The notes below the pieces were generated by a model. It did no database searches. It was not told the origin of the DNA and saw only the letters and a program-made list of their open reading frames with translations. A stretch of DNA of 64,000 nt from Cytophagaceae bacterium (lineage in GTDB: Bacteria > Bacteroidota > Bacteroidia > Cytophagales > Flexibacteraceae). Numbering within the stretch: the stretch's first letter is position 1; the number at the start of each line of letters is the position of its first letter. Of this stretch, positions 62,455 to 64,000 are shown piece by piece. The stretch spans positions 1 to 64,000 of the forward strand of contig JAIYDB010000024.1 in the NCBI GenBank assembly GCA_027487695.1, read 5' to 3'. The translations under genes and the position numbers were made by a program.

Positions 62455-63636
62455 ATGCCATTAGCATTGAAAGATTTAGTACTTAAGCCGGGCCGTGATA
62501 GAGCGGTCCGGCTTTATCATCCTTGGGTATTTAGTGGGGCAGTTCAAAAACTGCCTAAGGCTGAAACAGGCGATATCATTAGGATTGTAGATGCCGAAGG
62601 TAAAGCCTTAGGGATGGGCTTCTTTGATAGCAAGAGCCAGATTGTAGCCCGCATTTTCCATTTCGGTGAGGCTGTTGAAGCATCACATTCTTTCTGGAAG
62701 GAAAAAATTACAAGGGCTTTGGCTTTGCGTAAGGAATTGGTTGCCACACCTGAAACCAATACCTACCGACTTATTCACGCTGAAGGTGATGGTATGCCTG
62801 GTGTAATTGCTGATGTTTATGGTGGACATACGGTAGTGCTGCAATTGAGAACCCAAGGTTCTGAAAGATTAGCCGGTACTTTGGTAGATATACTAAAGGA
62901 ATTGGGATTTGAACGTGCCTACCTTAAAAATAAGCAATACGATGGTGAAACATCGGCTGGGTCAATTCCAGATGGTTTTCTATTTGGGGAAGGCGATGTT
63001 GCATTTAATACCCTTGAAAATGGTTTGCAGTTTGAAGTTAACGTAGCTACGGGTCAGAAAACAGGTTTCTTTATTGACCAAAGAGTGAACAGAAAACTTC
63101 TAGGCGAAATGAGTGCAGGCAAAAAAGTACTCAATGCCTTTGCTTATTCTGGCGGCTTTAGTGTGTATGCATTGGCTAATGGCGCTGCTGAGGTGCATTC
63201 GGTTGATATTAGTAAGGATGCTATTGCACTGGCTAATAAGAATATCGCACTTAATTTTCCGGAAGCAAATCACACTGGCATAGCGGCTGACTGCTTCAAC
63301 TTCTTGAAAGAAACCGAGGAACAATACGACCTTATTTGCTTGGACCCTCCTGCTTTTGCAAAGAGTATTGGTGCTAAAGATAGGGCGGCTCGCGGATATA
63401 AGGAGTTGAATATGAAGGGTATAAAGAAAGTGAAGCCAGGCGGTATTGTATTTACTTTCTCTTGTTCGCAAGTGATTGACCGTGATTTGTTCCGTAAGAT
63501 TGTGTTTGGTGCTGCAGCAGATGTACACAGGAATGTGCGCATTATTGAGCAACTATCTCAACCAGCCGATCATCCTATTAATATATACCACCCTGAAGGG
63601 GAGTATTTGAAAGGACTTGTATTGTATGTGGAATAG
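62455..63636 (+). CDS. RlmI-like rRNA (cytosine-C5) methyltransferase
   Basis: 393 residues: N-terminal PUA domain (about 4-80, 'LKPGRDRAVRLYHPWVFSGAV'), an EEHEE-like linker domain (about 85-190), and a Rossmann-fold methyltransferase. The SAM motif is 'VLNAFAYSGGFSVYALANGAAEVHSVDIS' near 222-250. The D-P-P-A-F motif is near 299, and 'FTFSCSQ' with the catalytic Cys is near 340. The architecture matches RlmI, which makes m5C1962 in 23S rRNA; specificity is inferred from the family. Its last 11 nt overlap the start of lptC. Confidence 0.93.
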   Translation: MPLALKDLVLKPGRDRAVRLYHPWVFSGAVQKLPKAETGDIIRIVDAEGKALGMGFFDSKSQIVARIFHFGEAVEASHSFWKEKITRALALRKELVATPETNTYRLIHAEGDGMPGVIADVYGGHTVVLQLRTQGSERLAGTLVDILKELGFERAYLKNKQYDGETSAGSIPDGFLFGEGDVAFNTLENGLQFEVNVATGQKTGFFIDQRVNRKLLGEMSAGKKVLNAFAYSGGFSVYALANGAAEVHSVDISKDAIALANKNIALNFPEANHTGIAADCFNFLKETEEQYDLICLDPPAFAKSIGAKDRAARGYKELNMKGIKKVKPGGIVFTFSCSQVIDRDLFRKIVFGAAADVHRNVRIIEQLSQPADHPINIYHPEGEYLKGLVLYVE

Positions 63637-64000
63637 GCTAATTGTTGCTTTATTGGTTGTTATAGGGATAGCTTCTTGTAATACTAAGGAGGTAAATCCT
63701 GCTGATATTGTGTATTACAGCGGTCCTGTGGCTACTGCTTATAATCTACGTACCGAATATTCTGATAGTGCCAGAACAAAGGTTGTGGTAAATAGCAAGT
63801 TGCAATTAGAATACTCTGATGGTGATAGGGAGTTTCCGCAAGGGATACAGGTAGATTTCTATAATCCTGATGGTAAAAATGCAGCTCGTTTAACGGCAAA
63901 TTATGCACGTTACGAAAAGCAAACTAACCTTTATATTGCTACAGGCAACGTGATTATCAGAGATTTTATAGAAACCAAAACCCTGAATACCGAGGAACTG
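63626..64000 (+). CDS. lptC: LPS export periplasmic protein LptC (partial, cut by the window end)
   Basis: The first 125 codons are present; the gene runs off the window. The ATG lies inside the end of the previous gene. A membrane anchor or lipoprotein-type start (RLIVALLVVIGIASC) is followed by the LptC beta-jellyroll: 'YYSGPVATAYNLRTEYSDSARTKVVVNSKLQLEYSDGDREFPQG', 'IQVDFYNPDG', 'LTANYARYEKQTNLYIATGNVIIRD'. LptC receives LPS from the LptBFG transporter and passes it to LptA. The overlap implies translational coupling to the methyltransferase gene. Confidence 0.9.
   Translation, partial: MWNRLIVALLVVIGIASCNTKEVNPADIVYYSGPVATAYNLRTEYSDSARTKVVVNSKLQLEYSDGDREFPQGIQVDFYNPDGKNAARLTANYARYEKQTNLYIATGNVIIRDFIETKTLNTEEL

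Noticed and set aside
1-64000. CRISPR arrays, tRNA and rRNA genes
   Set aside because: No regularly spaced repeats, cloverleaf-like sequences with the usual T-loop, or rRNA stretches were seen on reading both strands.

Overview
The window is a stretch of chromosome from a member of the Bacteroidota, probably a free-living, gliding or surface-associated lineage. Four things point there. Two very large secreted proteins end in a gliding-motility/type IX secretion (CHU_C-type) sorting domain. Many genes are preceded by the phylum-specific -7 promoter element TAnnTTTG. Shine-Dalgarno sequences are largely absent. The gene repertoire also fits: a TonB-dependent receptor with a carboxypeptidase-regulatory-like plug extension, a GH3/serine-hydrolase fusion, a BatA-like VWA protein and a SpoIIE-type phosphatase with an N-terminal membrane domain. 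The base composition is moderately AT-rich. I see no rRNA, tRNA, CRISPR array or complete insertion sequence.

Layout. 1-1358 is an accessory patch: an Imm52-like immunity gene, an apparent decayed toxin tail, a large hairpin and a cluster of four REP-like palindromes. Next comes rpoC (1359-5705) as its own transcription unit, without rpoB next to it. 5786-9237 holds a YceI-like protein, a remnant of an outer-membrane barrel gene, a periplasmic thioredoxin, an acyl-CoA carboxylase carboxyltransferase subunit and a PhnA-domain protein. 9309-16539 is a sugar-uptake locus: a LacI regulator diverges from an operon of TonB-dependent receptor, GH100-invertase-like hydrolase, uridine-kinase-like kinase and SLC45/GPH-type transporter. 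A 38-bp palindromic operator lies between them. I read the locus as sucrose or related oligosaccharide utilisation.

16708-28235 holds an exported barrel-like protein, a CBM9-like protein, metH with a SAM-I riboswitch in its leader, a two-gene DarT-like/NADAR-like toxin-antitoxin pair in which the toxin carries a membrane anchor and a coiled coil, a SNF2 helicase and a TerC-family membrane protein. 28347-43729 holds a secreted CHU_C protein, rpsT, four glycosyltransferases, two tandem paralogous GH3 enzymes (one fused to a serine hydrolase), a PAP2 phosphatase, an alpha/beta hydrolase, a lipoprotein and a SUMF1-fold protein. 43755-45493 is a small accessory patch of lipoproteins flanked by an exact 40-nt repeat. 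45896-54622 carries an FtsX-type permease, a VWA pair, the GDP-fucose pathway (gmd, fcl), a SpoIIE phosphatase and a truncated, degenerate adenylate-forming enzyme. 54870-64000 carries a second CHU_C protein with its YceI-like partner, the rpsF-rpsR-rplI operon, a TPR protein, msrB, pgk, an RlmI-like methyltransferase and the start of lptC.

The observations most worth following up are the membrane-tethered DarT-like toxin with a NADAR-like partner; the sucrose-type operon, whose sugar kinase would come from the uridine-kinase/PRK superfamily; and the remnants at 1-970 and 6325-6504, which show gene decay at the edges of housekeeping genes.
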